DNA of 64,000 nt from Kalaharituber pfeilii (taxonomy: Eukaryota; Ascomycota; Pezizomycetes; Pezizales; Pezizaceae). Position 1 is the stretch's first letter; each line of letters starts with the position of its first letter. The notes beneath the pieces are model-generated. The model was not told the origin of the DNA. It made no database searches and saw only the letters and a list, made by a program, of their open reading frames with translations. The stretch spans positions 496,001-560,000 of the forward strand of contig WHUZ01000023.1 in assembly GCA_015179045.1 (NCBI GenBank). The letters run 5' to 3'. The position numbers were made by a program, and so were the translations under genes. Below are positions 12,540 through 23,936 of this stretch, in pieces.

Positions 12540-13382
12540 TCAGAAAAAAAAAAAAAAAATTTCCGCCGGGTGCACTTGGCGCATGAGGCGCTCCTGACGT
12601 AAACTGAAGCACAACCTCTGTCAGCTCGACGTGCGAGATATGGCAACATGACCTCAACTTAACTGGTATCGCAGGTCCCTCTCGACAGTGCGAGATATAG
12701 CAACATGAGATTAACTTAACAGGTATGACAGATATGCCCCGATGGCACGAGATGTGGCAACATGAGCTGAATTTGACAGGTATGGCAGCCCCTCTCGACA
12801 GCGCGCGAGATGTAGCAGAACAAGCTCTTTTAACAGGTATGGCAGGCTCCTCTCGACGGTGCCAGATACAGCAACATGAGGTCGGTAGGTAGGACAGGTC
12901 TGCCACGACTGCGCGAGATATGGCACTATGAGCTGAATTGCAGCTCTTCCCGATGGCTTGAGATGCAGCGAGTTGTGGCAATGTGGGCTATATTTACATG
13001 AAAGAGCTAGATCGGTAGGGCCATAGATAATGGCATGGCATGGTGGAATAATGAAATGACACCACTATATAGATTAAAATAGCTAGAAGTAAATAATCAA
13101 TTGTTCATATGACATGGCATCTACAGCGTGAATGGCATTACCTGTGTATAGGTTCCTATGCCGACTATGAGAGTAGGCATGGCCGGATTTTGAGAAGTAT
13201 CATCAATTACACCCTGGGCGGGGAAAGTGATTCTGGTTCCACCGGGCGCAATAGGGCACGATGAGATACGTTAAGCACGCCATACAAGTTTTTCAATCCG
13301 CCGGGTGCTACGGGCGCTCAGGGCAAATCGGCGCGCCCAGGGCGGGTTGGTTGCGCCCGGCGGAAATATTTTTTTTTGCTGA
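12540..13382. mobile_element. candidate terminal-inverted-repeat element
   Basis: The left end (TCAG, A-tract, TTTCCGCCGGGTGCA) and the right end (its complement: TGCGCCCGGCGGAAATA, T-tract, GCTGA) form inverted repeats of about 35 bp around 843 bp. There is no transposase inside. A minisatellite fills much of the left half. Flanks are AT-rich on both sides and I cannot fix a target duplication. Confidence 0.45.
12620..12978. repeat. minisatellite, about 50-60 bp unit
   Basis: About six to seven diverged units share the order CTCGACRGTGCGAGATRTRGC, AACATGAG, AACAGGTATGGCAG. A shorter block of the same family occurs at 38760-38925, so the unit has spread within the window. Confidence 0.65.
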
Positions 13383-14092
13383 TGGCATGATATATTAAAT
13401 GTTTAGAGTATGAATCTTATGCTGAAGAAGAAAGAGATAAAGAAGAAACTATTACTGTTAAATCTAGTGTTCGCATTTTTCCGAGTCGGTCCAAGTCGGT
13501 TTTTTTGGTACAAGTTTACTTAGACAAACACTTAATTCATGTTGGCAGCTGTCCAATATTCTAGCACCCTGCAAGTACATAATTGTTCTTGCAAACAGAT
13601 CAGAATTACGTAAAGTAAAAATAGAATGACCTCAGTTCACATTACGTACAAAAAATTGCTGTCCTTATCGATTTGCTGACAATCCCTGTACAAGCGCCCA
13701 GTGCATGTGAGTCTTGATTCAATATAAAACATTACGAATCTACACTTCAATCCTGATCCCCTCTTCTCAAAAATCGACTTTTTCCACCATTTCCACATCC
13801 TATCCCAATACTCGACAACTTTCAACCAAACCTACCTCTAGTTGTCCTCACTTCCCGCTATTTTCATGCGACCGTCGTGAGTGAATGGTCCTACAATGGA
13901 TTTGTTCAGTATTGCGAAAATTTCTTGAAAAAGGACAACCGCAGGGACAAACTTGAACCCCAATCGCGACTGATGGTTATCTGTATTGGCAACTCCAACT
14001 CGCCCAAGCCCACAAGAACTAAACTCGTGCTCAGAGAGCGAGGCAGCTTTTGAAAGGTAAGTGAATATGAGCCCTTCTATTTGGGTCAACTC
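13383..14092. other. intergenic
   Basis: Nothing recognisable. Short open frames on the minus strand (13637-13825, 13838-14089) show no family features. Confidence 0.35.
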
Positions 14093-14310
14093 GCTAGCAC
14101 ATTTGGATCCTAGTAAGGTTGTTCGCCTCCTACTAGGGCATCAATCCAAGTGGACCCCTTCGAGACGGTTCGCTGTCGGCTGGGGGGGTTGATTCCAATT
14201 TTGATGCATTGCTAGCACACTTGGATCCTAGTAAGGTAGTTCGCATCCTACTAGGGCTTCAATCCAAGTGGTCCCCTTCTAGGCAGCTCGCTGCCAGCTG
14301 GGGGTGCATC
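14093..14310. repeat. two tandem hairpin units
   Basis: Two direct copies 118 bp apart each fold into a hairpin. In the second copy the arms are CTTGGATCCTAGTA and TACTAGG...ATCCAAG. Both then carry a second small stem (GGCAGC..GCTGCC in copy 2) and a G-run. They lie immediately upstream of the gene at 14374 and could be regulatory or subterminal transposon repeats. Confidence 0.6.
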
Positions 14311-14373
14311 AGAATCAGAGGTTTCGTATTCTCTTACGTTTCATCTAGGTGTCATCCACTTCCGACCCCACTG

Positions 14374-15435
14374 ATGCCACTCCCAATACCACGATATATG
14401 GCGGTCACGATATATGGCGGTGTGACCATTCAAGGCCCGGTCTACGGCTTCAATATTGGAGACAATACGGCAATAGTTGCGCAGCCTCCATCATTTTCCG
14501 CGTCCGATGAACTCAACGATTCCAACAACACAGACATTGCTCCCACTCGAATTCTTGTTCGTCATCTATGCCTTTTAATTTATTTCCCACATACTAATGG
14601 GATTACTTTGATGTAGACATCGTCTTCTGAAAGCACACCCACGCTCACACCTGGTCCCCATAGGCAGGGCAATCCTGACCGTGGCACAAGACTAAATCCT
14701 GACAACTCATTGCTCTACGTTGAGGAGGATACTCGTCGAACTTATGCTGAGTGTTCGTTGCCTGAGCCACCGTCACTGGGACGTGACAGCAGGCCTGTCA
14801 AACGCAACTCTGATCGGTCACCAATGATGTCATCACTGGGTCGGAATCTCAGGCGGAAGATGGAACCGGTTTTGGAGAATTCAGGCCTCCAGCACTTCAG
14901 CCTGCTGTCCGCGCAATTGCAGCTACTACAACGCCGAGTCTCATTGCTTAAGAGTGCATCCATAGGTCCCCCTCGTCCGACTACCTTGCATTGCGTAATC
15001 GTATCATAAGCGCATACAAATACCGAATCGGCTGTGCGAATGAGGAGGACATTGAGATCATTGGTGAGGATGCAACGTGTGATGGATATGGCGGGGATGC
15101 TGTTGTTGATGCAGTTCTATATAATAATAATACGAGACATGATGTTGCTGTTTATTTTGGGCTTTATGGGTTGGATCCATTGCGGGTTTCACGGATTAGT
15201 AAGTGCCATTATACTTTTTCTGAAATGCTCCCGCTAACCCCGTTCAGAGCAGGAATCAGCCATTATTGTCATTCTGAATACCTATGCTAAAGCTTTATTT
15301 TCTAATTCTGCTACCAAAGACCTCCATCATTCCTTCCAAAAATTTGTTCAATGCTGTCAAAATTCCAATTTTGATGCTGAGGCAACGCAAGTAACTTTGG
15401 CAGGCATAGATTTGCTGGAAAAGGTGGACAAATAG
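14374..15435 (+). CDS. unrecognised three-exon protein (one homopolymer frameshift)
   Basis: The model is join(14374..14556,14617..15198,15248..15435). Two GT-AG introns keep frame on both sides, which supports a real gene of about 317 aa. Intron 1 uses a GTTCGT donor. One correction is needed: the frame breaks at the C5 run 14968-14972, and one extra C restores GPPSSDYLALRNRIISAYKY and everything to the stop. The start is the ATG giving MPLPIPRYMAVTIYGG; a later ATG at 14398 is possible, as are further 5' exons. Features: a Gly-rich GPVYGFNIGDNTAIV stretch near the N-terminus, a low-complexity Ser/Pro/Arg middle, then a compact C-terminal region (about residues 190-317) ending LAGIDLLEKVDK. 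I do not recognise a family. It may be a transposon accessory protein or a lineage-specific gene. Confidence 0.5.
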
Positions 15436-15816
15436 GTCGCTGTCTTGGGTTTACATTCATTTTTTGTACTCCCGGCCTCATGACCTTTTTTTTTGTTTTG
15501 TATTTTCATTGATTTGGCATGCGAAGATTTGTGGAAAAGGTGGACAAATAAGTCGCTGCTCTGACGTTTCTATTCATTGTCTACTCGAACTTCTAGGCCT
15601 CATGACGTTTTTTGGACAAGTCCCTCTTTTCCTTTTAGCGAGTGTCCCCAATCCTTATATGGTACCTATATGAATTGCCTCCTCGCTGAACTTTTTTTTT
15701 GTGTGCAATTTGGAATTTCATCGCTGGACTTGTGCACTTTGTTGCTGACGTAACACATTAATCAAGTGCACGGCTACGCAAATATATTCTGCATGATCTA
15801 CAAGTGATTGATTGGG

Positions 15817-16566
15817 ATATATATACATGTGCTGGGTGGGCCATTCGTAACCAACGTACCAGTCACGACTGGTCCGGGCTAGTCAGTAGCGCTACGGTTC
15901 ACAACAAGTGTATTTGTACAACAATGTATTGACCTTTTCTCACCACAAAAACTAATATTATAGAACAGGTTAATCACTAAATTATTGCAGCTGCCACATT
16001 ACTATACTTGAAATTTTGTTCACCTCTTCAGAGTGTTTGTTTGTTTGAATATTTATTTACTCATATACTCTATCCTTTGGCAGTTACATGCTTTCAATAT
16101 TTTTTGGATCTTCATTCATACATGTGTATTTTAGTATAATTTTCTATAAAGGAGTATTTCACTGGAATGGAGTTTTCGTTGAAGAGAAAGTATTCCGCTA
16201 GGGAGGAAGTACTTCGCAAAAGAGTGTTTTTTTTTTTTTTTTTTACTACTGTATAGCAGAGGACTTTTCGCTTGGAAGAGGGGTTACAGTGTCAGGAATT
16301 TTCGTTCAAGACAGATTTTTTGCTCACGAAGGAAGTGTTAATTCATATTTCCAACAACTTATTTGTTTTTCTAGCAGTTGTCCGCATTCTGAACGGCAGT
16401 TTGGTTGGGTTTGAACTTAACTGTAGAGTACACGTGTAGTGGGCATGTACGCACTGTCGTGCGTAGTGCTTTGTACAGAGAAAAAAAATATGAACCATGG
16501 TGCTACTCAGTAGCCCGGACCAGTGGTGACTGGATCACTGTAACGAGTGGCCCGGCACATATATAT
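15817..16566. mobile_element. MITE-like element with about 65-70 bp inverted ends
   Basis: The segment 15817-15890 and the complement of 16502-16566 match over about 65-70 bp with small gaps: GCTACT, TAGCCCGGACCAGT, GTGACTGG, GTAACGA, TGGCCC, GCACAT. There is no ORF for a transposase. The interior holds short repeated AGTATTTC/AGTATTCC-like words and a T-tract (16228-16245). Confidence 0.5.
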
Positions 16567-17229
16567 CCACTATTGCAAGCAAAAACTGTTTTCTGGAGGC
16601 GAGTACCGGAAAGTGCATGTATGTATTGTTCCACTGCCGGTGTTTCTTTACAGAATTCAGCTCTACAAGCTATACATGTGTACGCTTATACGGACAGTCT
16701 AGACATGTACATGTCGAACTTGATACCATTCGTAGCAACGAAAACGTTTCCGTAATCTTTTTCATGTAGCACTACATAGTGCTATGCACTCCCCTTGCAT
16801 GTTTACTACTGTTGATTACCTCTAAGTCTCTGGACAAGTTGAGGTAAGTACGTAATGATATGCCGGACAGTGCCTATCTTGCTGCAGCCAATTTGTTTTT
16901 TTGGTCTTTCTAAACCCCTTCTGGTGCGACTCTATTATGGCGCAGGCAGTAGGTTTTGGTACACTGCCGGCCAAGGCACATGCAATGCTTTGATACAGTA
17001 TGAGGCTGAAGGGGTGGCACTTGCCTTGACGCAACTGTACTTTGTGTTTAGCTGTACAATAGCTAGCAACCACGGTCTGCTCGCGCTCGTCATTTCCCCA
17101 CTCGCGCACTTCACTCGTTTCTGTTTCTGCCCACTGCCTCCAGCGGTCCCCCGTACTTCCATGAGACTAGTACTTCCTTATCTTTCCCACTAGAATTTCT
17201 TTTTCCCTTCTCTTACCCGTCAACTGTCT
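16567..17229. other. intergenic
   Basis: Open frames on both strands up to about 112 codons overlap each other and show no domain. I do not support any of them. Confidence 0.35.
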
Positions 17230-17700
17230 TCACAAATTTTATAACCATACACAACCAACTCAGCAATGGCTTGACAAACCAGTGATACGCCACAAATTCA
17301 GAACAAAGATTAAATATGTGTATATATAGCATGAGCAGAAGCTCACTCTCCGCACCGAGCCCCCATACACCCACAATCCCCGTGCATTAACAATTCCCAT
17401 AGAGCGACAACATTGCCTTGTTTTTTTCAAAAGGAAACAGCACTTCTTGTTTTGGAATTCACAGTCCCAACTTAACCAGGTTTTCCTCCGCCGACCGCAT
17501 TGTGGACCTGGGCCATCTGAATCCCCGTGCCGTCCTGGCACTCACAATGAAGATGATGCTTATTGATACAGTTGCTAACCAGAAGGTGTAAGGAAAAACA
17601 ATAAACTATCAGACAGACAGATAATAATAGGGAAGGCGAAAAAGAAAAACGCATGGGAGAAGTCGACCTAGCAAGAAGTAATTTGCGCCCCTAGCTGAGG
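17230..17700 (-). repeat. dispersed repeat family B, copy 1
   Basis: It shares ordered blocks with 36480-36935 and 56945-57305: TGAGCAGAAGCTCACT, CTTGTTTTGGAATTCACAG, CAACTTAACCAGG, TTTCCTCCGCCGACC, GGACCTGGGCCATCTG, AGTAATTTGCG. No coding capacity is conserved between copies. The class of element is unknown and the strand is arbitrary. Confidence 0.6.
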
Positions 17701-17721
17701 GGGCACGGAGGGGAAAGGCAG

Positions 17722-17790
17722 GTATGCAAGAGGAGGAAGTGGGAGAGGAGGAAGTGGGAGAGGAGGAAGTGGGAGAAGAGGAAGTGGAAA
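17722..17790 (+). repeat. purine-rich 18-bp tandem repeat
   Basis: About four copies of AGGAGGAAGTGGGAGAGG form a polypurine tract, followed by a long G/A-rich stretch to about 18120. Confidence 0.7.
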
Positions 17791-19544
17791 AGGGGCCATC
17801 GGAAGAGGAAGCGACAGGAGATACGGAGGTACGAGAAGAGGAGGTTCGGGGCCTTGTCAGTTCTGCTAGAGCTAGATGTTGCAGCTAGCGACAAGGAGAG
17901 GGCGTAGGAGAGGAAACTAGAGAGGAGGGGGTAGCAGAGGCCGTGGGTGGGGCTGTCGGAAGGCTGTAAGAGAAGCGGTAGGAGATGCGGAGGTTGAAGA
18001 GATGACAGTTGGTATAGACGGAACTAGTAGGAAGTTATTGCGAGTTCTAGAGACGGTCCGGCAGCGGGAGTAGTTCTGGTTGCCCCATCACCACGTCGTG
18101 AGAGAAGTGGTGGGAGAAGCGACGACGTGACAGCGGGTGAGCTGTCACATAGTCAGGTTCAACGGTTCGATGACCCGTCCAAGTTCCTTGCCCTAACGAG
18201 AACTTATCTATGATGCTGTTGACTCTAGTGATGGAGGCACTAGCAAAACAACCGCTACAGGGAGGTATAGAATCGAGCGCTCCGGCTCAATCAAATAACA
18301 TGGACTGTATCCACATGATCCAACTCTCGTTGGAGCCCTGTTTTTAATCTCTGCTTTCCGTTCAAGTAGTTTTTTAGATCATATAAAATATAACGTCCAC
18401 CACTTCCACCGAGCTTCAGTCTCACTCACATATCCAAAGGACCTTTATCTATCCACCACTCACAGTTTTCCATCCATACCTACCATACAGTAACCACCTA
18501 CCTCTAATCCTCGGTTCTCATCTCCCCTCACATAATCTCCTCCTCCCTTCCTCCCCTATCAGGATCCTCCCCTCCCCCCGAGGTCGATATCTATCTATTA
18601 CTTAGATTATAAGTACAAGTAACACGCAGTCCTTTCAGCGGTATCATTTCCCAGTGGGTCCCCGTTTTCAATTTAGAGAATTTGAAGTGTATATACACTA
18701 CTATAGTTTTTACGTTGCTCTTTCCTGGTACCACGCCTCGAGCAGGGTTCGCCGTTTTTTTGGTTCCCTGATTACCCCAACCCCCTTCGCAAGCCAAGTA
18801 GTCGCTATCCGTTTTTAGACGCGCGCTAGAAGGAAGCTACTTGGTTCCGTACTAAAGATATGATAGATAATCTACTTATCTTTGCTGTTGATTCCATGCT
18901 AACTAAGTTTGGCGTGGTGGAAGGTCTGATTCAACGGTTTTTATGATACTTTGCTTACCCTGAACCATGCCGCACAACGTTCAGTAGCAACAGTTTTTTT
19001 CAAAAAAAAAAAAGTTCAATAAAATTCTTTTTCGTCTAAGTTTTTTTTTTTCCCTTCTTTTTTTCTTTGTCTCCTTGCATGGACGATGTGCAAAAAACAA
19101 CCGGTAGTGGATACCTTGCTTGCTTGCTTGCTTGCCTGGGGTCTATTAATTATGTTCTAGCGGGTGCCTTACGTCCGGTAGGTGGTAGGATGTGTAGAGA
19201 TCATAAGGGGGATGTGGTTTGGACGGGGGCGGCGGGGGGCGCGGGTTGTGGATTTTGGAATGTGGATTTTGGAGGAGGGGGGGGGGGGTTATGTAGCGAT
19301 AACGTATACCGAAGCAGCTTTCGCCCTTCCGAGGAAAGAGAAGGAGGGAAACAAAAAACATGACAAAGCTTTAATTTGGTTTTTTGTTCTTTTTTGAATG
19401 GGTATTAGTTGATATTTTGTTCATACTCATCATGATGAATGGTAGCGAGAAAAAGCTAGCTATGTGGGTTTTTTTTTTTTCGTTTCCTCCCCATTTCCAT
19501 CCGTTCCTACGTTTCTATTTTTTTTTTTTTTTCCCCCTAACCTC
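17791..19544. other. intergenic, 3' of ARL3-like gene
   Basis: G/A-rich DNA gives way to C/T-rich (18400-18580) and T-rich DNA. A (GCTT)n microsatellite lies near 19115-19135 and a G-run near 19278. No gene is supported. Confidence 0.4.
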
Positions 19545-20462
19545 CTACTTCAACACCGGCGGCCTCGCCTCTCTATTCCACTTGACCCTACTCCTCAACC
19601 ACTCCACCGCCTCTCTGACCCCCTGCCCCTCTAGGGCGCTGACGGGCAACACCCTACTATCCCTCGCGCCCAACCCCACCAACACGCCCAACACCGCGTC
19701 CTTGACCTGCGCAATCTCCACGCTCTCCTCCCTATCCTGCTTATTCGCAAGGACCAGCACGGGCACGCCCTCGGTCTCCTCGGACTTGACCACCTCCTCG
19801 AGCGCGATGCGCACCTCGGCGGTGGCCAGCAGGCGCTCGGGGTCGGCGGAGTCGATGACGAACACGATCGCGTGCGAGGTGGAGTAGTATTCGGACCAGA
19901 GCCGCCGGAGGGAGTGTTGGCCGCCGATGTCGAGGAGCTTGAGCGACATGTCGGGGAACGGGATCACGGATACGTTTTGGCCGACGGTCGGTGGGGTAGG
20001 GCCGGGTTTGGGGGGAGGGAGGTGGGGGAGGTAGAGGGATTTGATTTTTTCGAGGAGGGTCTGCAGGGGGGACGGTTAGCGGGAATTGGATGGGGAAGGT
20101 AGCGGGGAGGGCACATACGGTTTTCCCGGCGTTGTCAAGTCCAAGGAGTCTTCATTGACCTTGAAGGGCCCGCAGGTGGGAAGGCGGGGCCGGTGCGCGT
20201 CAGTGGGGAACAAATCGGCACAAAAAAAACGTTGTGTGTGTGTGCTTTGAGTTTTGTTGTGTGGCGGTGACATGCATCACGGAGGGAAGAAAGGAGAGGA
20301 CATGACATACAGGACGGAGTATTCTAGGTTAGGCATTGTGGTTTGAGGTCAGCGCACCATTGGTGGGTGAGGGGTGGGGGTGCACGGGAGGGAGGGATTT
20401 CGGATAGGTATACCTTCTTTGCTAGTAGCATAGAGATACAGGCCTTTGGCGAGATGGTACAT
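19545..20462 (-). CDS. ARL3: ARL3/ARFRP1-type small GTPase
   Basis: This is a predicted 202-aa ARF-family GTPase of the yeast Arl3 / animal ARFRP1 branch, which acts at the trans-Golgi upstream of Arl1 and golgin recruitment. The model is complement(join(19545..20060,20119..20149,20311..20323,20414..20462)). Exon 2 is only 13 nt (AATACTCCGTCCT), but it is required: it yields KEEYSVLLLGLDNAGKT across three junctions. Motifs: G1 GLDNAGKT, switch region PTVGQNVS, G3 DIGGQ, G4 NKQD, G5 SAL. The N-terminus is MYHLAKGLY rather than Met-Gly, so it is not a myristoylation substrate; Met-aromatic starts are typical of this branch, where NatC acetylation and Sys1 recruit the protein. The length fits the family (about 200 aa). 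An insertion of Pro-rich residues (LPPPKPGPTPP) lengthens the loop before switch I. It is divergent from the DUS1-like gene. Confidence 0.88.
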
Positions 20463-21203
20463 CGTTTTTTTTTTTTGCGTTTGCGTCAAGCCACGTCAAT
20501 TCGTGTTTTTTTTTTTTTTGTGATTTCTTTTCTTTTTTTGTTTATATCACTACAAGAGAGCCCAGAAACCCGCCGGGGTAGTTCGCTGTCGTTGCGCAAT
20601 GCGGACGAGGTTGTATTGTGGGGCGCGAAGATAGAGCGATGGATGATGGCTGGCTAGGGGCGCGATAGACGTTCTGCGCGATTGATTGATGCGGAGGGGG
20701 GGAGGTGGGGGTTTGGAGGGTGTGGAGGTGTGTCGCGGCGGCGGCGGGAGCAACATGTTTCTAGAAGGGTGTGTGACATGCGTGGAGTGTCTTGGAGTTT
20801 ATATTATCTTATCTTATCTATCAGCCATCTGAATCATATCTGATGGTGGGGTTAGCTCATGGCTCATGGGTCAGGTTCCAAACCTCCAACACCAACCTCA
20901 ACCGCCCCACCCCCCCACCCCGCCCCAGTCACGAACGAAGCTACCCGGCACCGCAACAACAGGCCAGCCGATACAAGTACACAATACACATACACCAACT
21001 TTCCAAGCGCATATCTCGAATTCCAAAAATATCCACAGAGTATTACTAAAAAAATCCCAACTTATCGAAAGGCACAAACCATTCGTCAAACGATACCTCC
21101 GCACGCACTTCGCCGGCTCCTCCGTGTGACGACGCGAGCCAGGGCTGCGGGGCAGGGAGTTCGTGTCCTGGGGTGCGCAGGGCCAGCGTTGAGGGGGATC
21201 GCG
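20463..21203. promoter_or_regulatory. shared 5' region of ARL3-like and DUS1-like genes
   Basis: This 741-bp gap separates two divergently transcribed core genes and must hold both promoters. It contains T-tracts (20465-20475, 20505-20519) and C/T-rich DNA on the DUS1 side. I see no decisive motif. Confidence 0.5.
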
Positions 21204-22712
21204 ATGGCAACTGCGACGACGATGGCGGCGGAGGCGCCTGCCGCTGGAGACACAGCTACAGATGCCTCTACGTCAAGCAGTGCTACAGCTACTACTACTG
21301 CAGCAGACGACCAGGCCGCCGCCACCACCCACTCCGTCCCCCGCGCCCCCCCCTCCACCGAGCGCCTTGTCGGCCGCGCGCTCTACGCCCGCCTCGACGC
21401 CCCCCGCTACGTCCTCGCGCCCATGGTCGAGCACTCCCACCTCGCCTGGCGGCTCCTCGTCCGCCGGCACCTGCCCCCCTCGCGCGGGCCGCTGCTCGCC
21501 TACACCCCCATGTTCCACTCCCGCCTCTTCGCCGACTCCCCGCACTACATCGCGCACAACTTCCCCGCCGCGTCGCCGCCGCACCGCGCGCTCGACGGCT
21601 CCCCCGCCCTCGACCGCCCCCTCATCGCGCAGTTCTGCTCCAACCACCCCGCGGACCTCCTCGGCGCCGCAAAGGCCATCGCGCCCTACGTGGACGCCGT
21701 GGACCTGAACCTCGGCTGCCCGCAGGGCATCGCGCGCAAGGGCCACTACGGCGCATTCCTCCAGGACGAGTGGCCGCTTATCGCATCCCTCATCTCCGCC
21801 TGCGCCGACGCCCCCCCGGCCGACCTCCCCGTGCCGATAACCGCGAAAATCCGCATCTTCAACGACCCCGCGCGCACGCTCGAGTACGCAAAGACGGTCC
21901 TGGGCGCCGGCGCAACGTTCCTCGCGGTGCACGGCCGCACGCGAGAGCAGAAGGGCCACAATACGGGGCTCGCGGACTGGAGCGCCATACGCAGGCTGCG
22001 GGACAGCCTCCCTCCGGGAACGGTGCTCTTCGCCAACGGCAACGTGCTCTGGCCGGGGGACGCGGAGCAGTGTCTCGCGGCCACCGGCGCCGACGCAGTC
22101 CTATCCGCCGAAGGATGCCTCTACAACCCCGCCGGCATCTTCCGGGACCCCGAGACGGACCCCCCCAGCATCCTATTCCCCCGCGTGGACCACATTGCCC
22201 GCGAGTACCTCTCCATCATCCGCGAGCACGTGATTCCACAGCACCCGCGCCCCCCGCCGCCGAACCCGACCTCGCCCCCCGCGTCCCCACCCCAAACGTA
22301 CGACCCGAACCTGACCAACATCAAGTCGCACCTGTTCAAGCTCCTGCATGCCCTGCTGCCTGTGCACACCGACATCCGCGCGAAGCTGTCGCGGTCCAAG
22401 GCGGTGCACCCACACAACGTGCAGGGCATAGACCCGCTGAGGGACTTTGAGGAGGTGGTGAGGGAGGTAGAACGCGTGGTCGGCGAGGCGGTGAAGGAAG
22501 CGGGGGACGAGGAGGCGGGGTGCGTGAAGAAGGTTGTGGGCGGCGAGGGGTGGGTGGTGCCGTGGTGGAGGTGTCAGCCGTATGTGAGGGTGCTGCCGGA
22601 GGAGGCCGTGAGGAGGGGAGCGATGGCGGAGAGTGTGTTGGGAAAGAAGAGGAAGAAGGGAGAGGGGGAGGACGGTGAGCCAGAAGAGCGGAGCGAGGGG
22701 AGGAAAAACTAG
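21204..22712 (+). CDS. DUS1: tRNA-dihydrouridine(16/17) synthase, DUS1-like
   Basis: This is an intronless FMN enzyme that reduces uridines in the tRNA D-loop using NAD(P)H. From the ATG at 21204 it is 502 aa. The open frame extends further upstream, but that stretch is low-complexity Pro/Thr and lacks similarity. Motifs: YVLAPMVEHSHLAWR (TIM-barrel start, about residue 65), QFCSNHP, DLNLGCPQGIARKGHYGAFL with the catalytic Cys, ITAKIRIF, AVHGRTREQKG, and FANGNV, all diagnostic of the Dus1 subfamily. An Ala/Thr/Ser-rich N-terminal extension of about 55 aa and a basic C-terminus (GKKRKKGEG), possibly a nuclear or RNA-binding tail, flank the core. Third codon positions are strongly G/C-rich, unlike the AT-rich surroundings. 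Confidence 0.92.
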   Translation: MATATTMAAEAPAAGDTATDASTSSSATATTTAADDQAAATTHSVPRAPPSTERLVGRALYARLDAPRYVLAPMVEHSHLAWRLLVRRHLPPSRGPLLAYTPMFHSRLFADSPHYIAHNFPAASPPHRALDGSPALDRPLIAQFCSNHPADLLGAAKAIAPYVDAVDLNLGCPQGIARKGHYGAFLQDEWPLIASLISACADAPPADLPVPITAKIRIFNDPARTLEYAKTVLGAGATFLAVHGRTREQKGHNTGLADWSAIRRLRDSLPPGTVLFANGNVLWPGDAEQCLAATGADAVLSAEGCLYNPAGIFRDPETDPPSILFPRVDHIAREYLSIIREHVIPQHPRPPPPNPTSPPASPPQTYDPNLTNIKSHLFKLLHALLPVHTDIRAKLSRSKAVHPHNVQGIDPLRDFEEVVREVERVVGEAVKEAGDEEAGCVKKVVGGEGWVVPWWRCQPYVRVLPEEAVRRGAMAESVLGKKRKKGEGEDGEPEERSEGRKN

Positions 22713-23936
22713 AACAACTGTTTTTTGATCTATTATATATATATTTTTTTAGTTTACAGTATGGCGTTATTCATTCCCCAGTAGCTTTTCTTTCCATGTA
22801 AAAAAAATATAAAATTCATATCTTTGCCTTTCTCTTTGCTTTCATTCTTTTTTCCCATCCATTTCTCAAAACGGCTCCTCCTTTACATACACACATAGAT
22901 CCCCCCCCTCCCCCTCCCTTCCTACACCACCCCATGTATCTATACACTTCATCACCAAACTACCAAACCACCAAGTCGCATATTGACAAAAAACCCCATC
23001 CCATCAACCCTCCTTCCCGTAGCCAAAGAATAAAAATAAAAAAAAAAATAGACATCATATCGACGACACCCAAGCCCACCTACCCACCCTTCCCGCACCG
23101 CACGCCATCGCCCCTCCCATATGTATGTATGTATGTATAGTAGGAATTGCGTGCTCGTCAGCGCAACACATGTCATTCTCTTGTCCTTTTTTTTGCGGGG
23201 GGGAAGGGATGGGGGGATTATATATATAAAAACCTACTGTAGGTCTAGGACGTATAGACAGAGAGTTACGGTTTTTTGGGGAGGCGGAACTACGGTAAGG
23301 TTGCGGAGAGTATTATTATTATTATTATTTTTTTTTTTTTCTTGGTTGGTTTTTGAAAAAAGGACACACCGAAAATTCCGAAATTTTACCAAGTTTACCA
23401 AAAAAACAAAAAAAAACACAAAACCTGGATTTTTCAGCGGTCTAAGTTAAATCTTGGTTACGAAAAGGCAAAAAAAAAACCAAAAACCAACAAACCCAGA
23501 ACAAGTAAAAAAAAATCTATTTTAGGGAAAAAGGGAAGGGGAGGAAAAAAAGATAGAATCTGATCTCCATACCTAAAAAAAAAACACCGAAAAAAAAAAA
23601 AAAAATATCCGCTGACTAGGTAACTATAGTGACTCGTATTCATCCAACAACATACGGATAACGAAAGAAAAAAGAAAAGGGAAAAAAAGAGAAACAAAAA
23701 AATAATACCTAGAATAGGAAAAAAAAAAAAAAAAAACAAAGGTATATGATGAAACCAAAAAAAAAAAACGGAAAAGGAAAAGTAAATAAAACTTCCCATT
23801 TCTATATCTTGCCAAAAAAAAAAAAAAAAAAAAGAAAACGTCCCGCAACCAACCCAAAAACCAAACCAAAAACCATTCCAGTTTATGGAGACGAATAAAA
23901 AAAAGAAGCAATTAACTATACTTTCTTCTTTTCCCT
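22713..23936. other. convergent intergenic region, homopolymer-rich
   Basis: These are the 3' flanks of DUS1 and the flavoprotein gene. It holds (AT)n near 22734, (TATG)n at 23121-23138, (ATT)n at 23311-23328 and many A-runs of 8-22 nt from 23460 to 23835. The long open frames here are artefacts of homopolymers. Confidence 0.6.

Noticed and set aside
21173..22450. 425-codon Arg/Pro-rich plus-strand frame
   Set aside because: It is an alternate-frame shadow of the GC-rich DUS1-like gene, lacking stops because of composition.
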